Of a stretch of DNA of 64,000 bases, positions 62,837 through 64,000 are shown in pieces. The number at the start of each line of letters is the position of its first letter. Position 1 is the first letter of the stretch. The notes under the pieces are model-generated. The model was not told the origin of the DNA, made no database searches, and saw only the letters and a program-made list of their open reading frames with translations. The position numbers and the translations under genes were made by a program. Origin of the DNA: Streptosporangium canum (lineage in GTDB: Bacteria; Actinomycetota; Actinomycetes; Streptosporangiales; Streptosporangiaceae); the NCBI RefSeq assembly GCF_900113865.1, contig NZ_FOQY01000019.1:1-64000 (forward strand). Reading direction: 5' to 3'.

Positions 62837-62844
62837 CCGCTGCC

Positions 62845-63327
62845 CTAACCGTTGGTCAGGATGTCGGCGACGGTGGCGGTACTCTCCGGGCTGCCCACCA
62901 CGACGACCACGTCGTCGCCGGCGAGCACGAAGCCGGGGCCGGGGCTGGCGAAGACCTGCCCGGCACGGACCACGGCCACGATGGAGGCGCCGGTGCGGGT
63001 GCGCACACGCGCGTCACCCATCGGCCGTCCGTCGTAGGAGGTGCCGGGCAGGATGGGAAGCTGGAGGCTGACCAGGCCCTCCACCTCGCGGTGCAGGGCG
63101 TTGAGACGCTGCACGATACGCGGCGCGCCGAGCAGCTCGCAGAGCGCGTCGGCCTCCTCGTCGTTCAGCATGACGGTCTCGCACGCGCGATCGGGGTCGG
63201 TTGGGTCGTATATCACTAAGTCACGGCGGCCCGTCCGGTGGGAGACGATCCCGATCCGTCGGCCTGAACGAGTGGTGAACTCGTGCCGTAGTCCGATTCC
63301 GGGCAGTGCCGTCTGCTCGACCTCCAC
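62845..63327 (-). CDS. Antiporter regulatory subunit (KhtT-like, TrkA-C domain)
   Basis: A soluble regulatory protein with an N-terminal domain (TALPGIGLRHEFTTRSGRRI) and a C-terminal TrkA-C/RCK-C domain (VRTRTGASIVAVVRAG, then FVLAGDDVVVVVGSP). GTG 63327 follows GGAGGAAGG; ATG 63351 would add eight basic residues. In Bacillus, KhtT modulates KhtU in response to pH and cyclic-di-AMP. It is first in the khtTU-type operon. Confidence 0.85.
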   Translation of the reverse strand: MEVEQTALPGIGLRHEFTTRSGRRIGIVSHRTGRRDLVIYDPTDPDRACETVMLNDEEADALCELLGAPRIVQRLNALHREVEGLVSLQLPILPGTSYDGRPMGDARVRTRTGASIVAVVRAGQVFASPGPGFVLAGDDVVVVVGSPESTATVADILTNG

Positions 63328-63642
63328 CGTGACCTTCCTCCGTTTGTGCATGTAGCGGCTGTTTACCCGAACCTACCAATCAATGACATAAGGGGAGGAT
63401 CTCCGGGGTGACATGTACTGCTGACTGGCTTTGCGGGTTACCCGGCCGGCGAGCGGAAGCCCGCCCGTGGTCGGCGGGCGCCGCCGTCCCTCGCCTCCGA
63501 TCGGGCCGTGCGGCGGGTCCCCCGGCCGTGGAGCGACGGGCGCGTGATCGCGTTTGTCGGTCAGGGTCGCTAGCGTTCCGCGCATCACATCGGCAGGTGC
63601 TGTGAACCCCCGCAGAATGTGACAGATCATGGACGGCGAAAG
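63328..63642. other. Non-coding gap before the DUF4132 gene
   Basis: A 315-base gap between divergent genes. It carries promoter-like AT-rich DNA at 63350-63400 next to the KhtT gene. A GC-rich block at 63440-63540 has no recognised gene. No operator or terminator was identified with confidence. Confidence 0.5.
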
Positions 63643-64000
63643 GTGAAACCGTTGGGTTGGCTGGCGGTGGGCGACGCGTACGAAGTCGCCCTCATAGAGG
63701 GCCGGATCACGGCCAGAGCCACCTCGGGCAGGGCGGCGGGGCGGCAGCTGAAGTCGCTGCCCAAGGCGTTGCGAGAGCATCCCGAGGTGGACCGGCTGCG
63801 CCGTTTCGCCGAATGGCTGGACCGGCACGCCGCCGCGTGCGTGGCACAGGTGGACATGTGGATGGTGTCGTCCCTGCCCGTTCCGACCGGGCTGCTGGCC
63901 CGCGTGTGGCCGGACGAGGCGTGGCAGTCGGCCCTGCGGGACCTGGCCGTGGTCGGCGACGACCCGGACGAGGTCGGCTTCCTGCGGGACGCCACCGACT
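63643..64000 (+). CDS. DUF4132-type protein, N-terminal part (truncated by window edge)
   Basis: A frame from GTG 63643 (site GGCGAAAG) open to the right edge: GWLAVGDAYEVALIEGRITA, then KSLPKALREHPEVDRLRRFA and EWLDRHAA. This resembles the start of the DUF4132/WGR-type large actinomycete proteins. Only about 119 residues are visible, so the domain layout and function cannot be assessed. Confidence 0.65.
   Translation, partial: MKPLGWLAVGDAYEVALIEGRITARATSGRAAGRQLKSLPKALREHPEVDRLRRFAEWLDRHAAACVAQVDMWMVSSLPVPTGLLARVWPDEAWQSALRDLAVVGDDPDEVGFLRDATD

Overview
The window is very GC-rich, densely coded DNA from an actinomycete, most likely a filamentous member of Streptosporangiales/Streptosporangiaceae. 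This is inferred from the base composition, many GTG starts, 4-base ATGA/GTGA gene overlaps, and families typical of that group (XRE-DUF5753 with DUF397, DUF5302, HGxxPAAW, DUF6893, DUF4132, an actinobacterial group 1h hydrogenase). No rRNA, tRNA or CRISPR array was seen.

Layout. 1-7.6 kb: the end of kdpD with kdpE, a phosphopantetheinyl transferase/metallophosphoesterase pair, a LacI regulator divergent from an MFS transporter, and an ArsR-SRPBCC/DHFR-like pair. 7.6-21.9 kb: a complete high-affinity [NiFe]-hydrogenase locus. hypF is divergent from one long plus-strand run: SIS, HypC-like, SIS, a short leader ORF, hhyS, hhyL, a NifU-like protein, DUF5947, DUF6084, an unknown protein, a maturation protease, a DUF6893 micro-protein, hypA, hypC, hypD and hypE, closed by a strong hairpin. 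It holds the structural genes, the six core Hyp functions and a set of uncharacterised accessory proteins. The upstream SIS-HypC-SIS module is the least explained part.

22-30.6 kb: a carotenoid cluster (crtI, crtB, a crtA-like monooxygenase, a family 2 glycosyltransferase, a crtD-like desaturase and cruF) interleaved with plsX and plsY homologues. It suggests an acyclic hydroxylated carotenoid glucoside that may be acylated. 30.8-34.4 kb: a small kinase, a VapBC-like pair, a decayed stretch and an MFS exporter.

34.7-48.6 kb: a choline/glycine betaine catabolic region. It has a Rieske betaine demethylase candidate behind a coupled 34-residue ORF, an FdhF/YdeP-type molybdoenzyme, an IclR regulator, a choline dehydrogenase-like GMC enzyme, dimethylglycine oxidase and heterotetrameric sarcosine oxidase (soxBDAG). 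Together these could take choline or betaine to glycine, releasing C1 units. The following serine dehydratase gene is cut after about 20 codons, and the scar holds a methyltransferase tail and a transposase remnant.

49-64 kb: a phosphotransferase, an XRE/DUF397 pair, a Gfo/Idh/MocA oxidoreductase, two OhrR-type MarR regulators (one beside ohr), a CitAB-type two-component system divergent from dctA, an AhpD-like protein, a KhtTU-like cation/proton antiporter and the start of a DUF4132 gene.

All functional names rest on reading motifs and gene order by eye; no database search was run.
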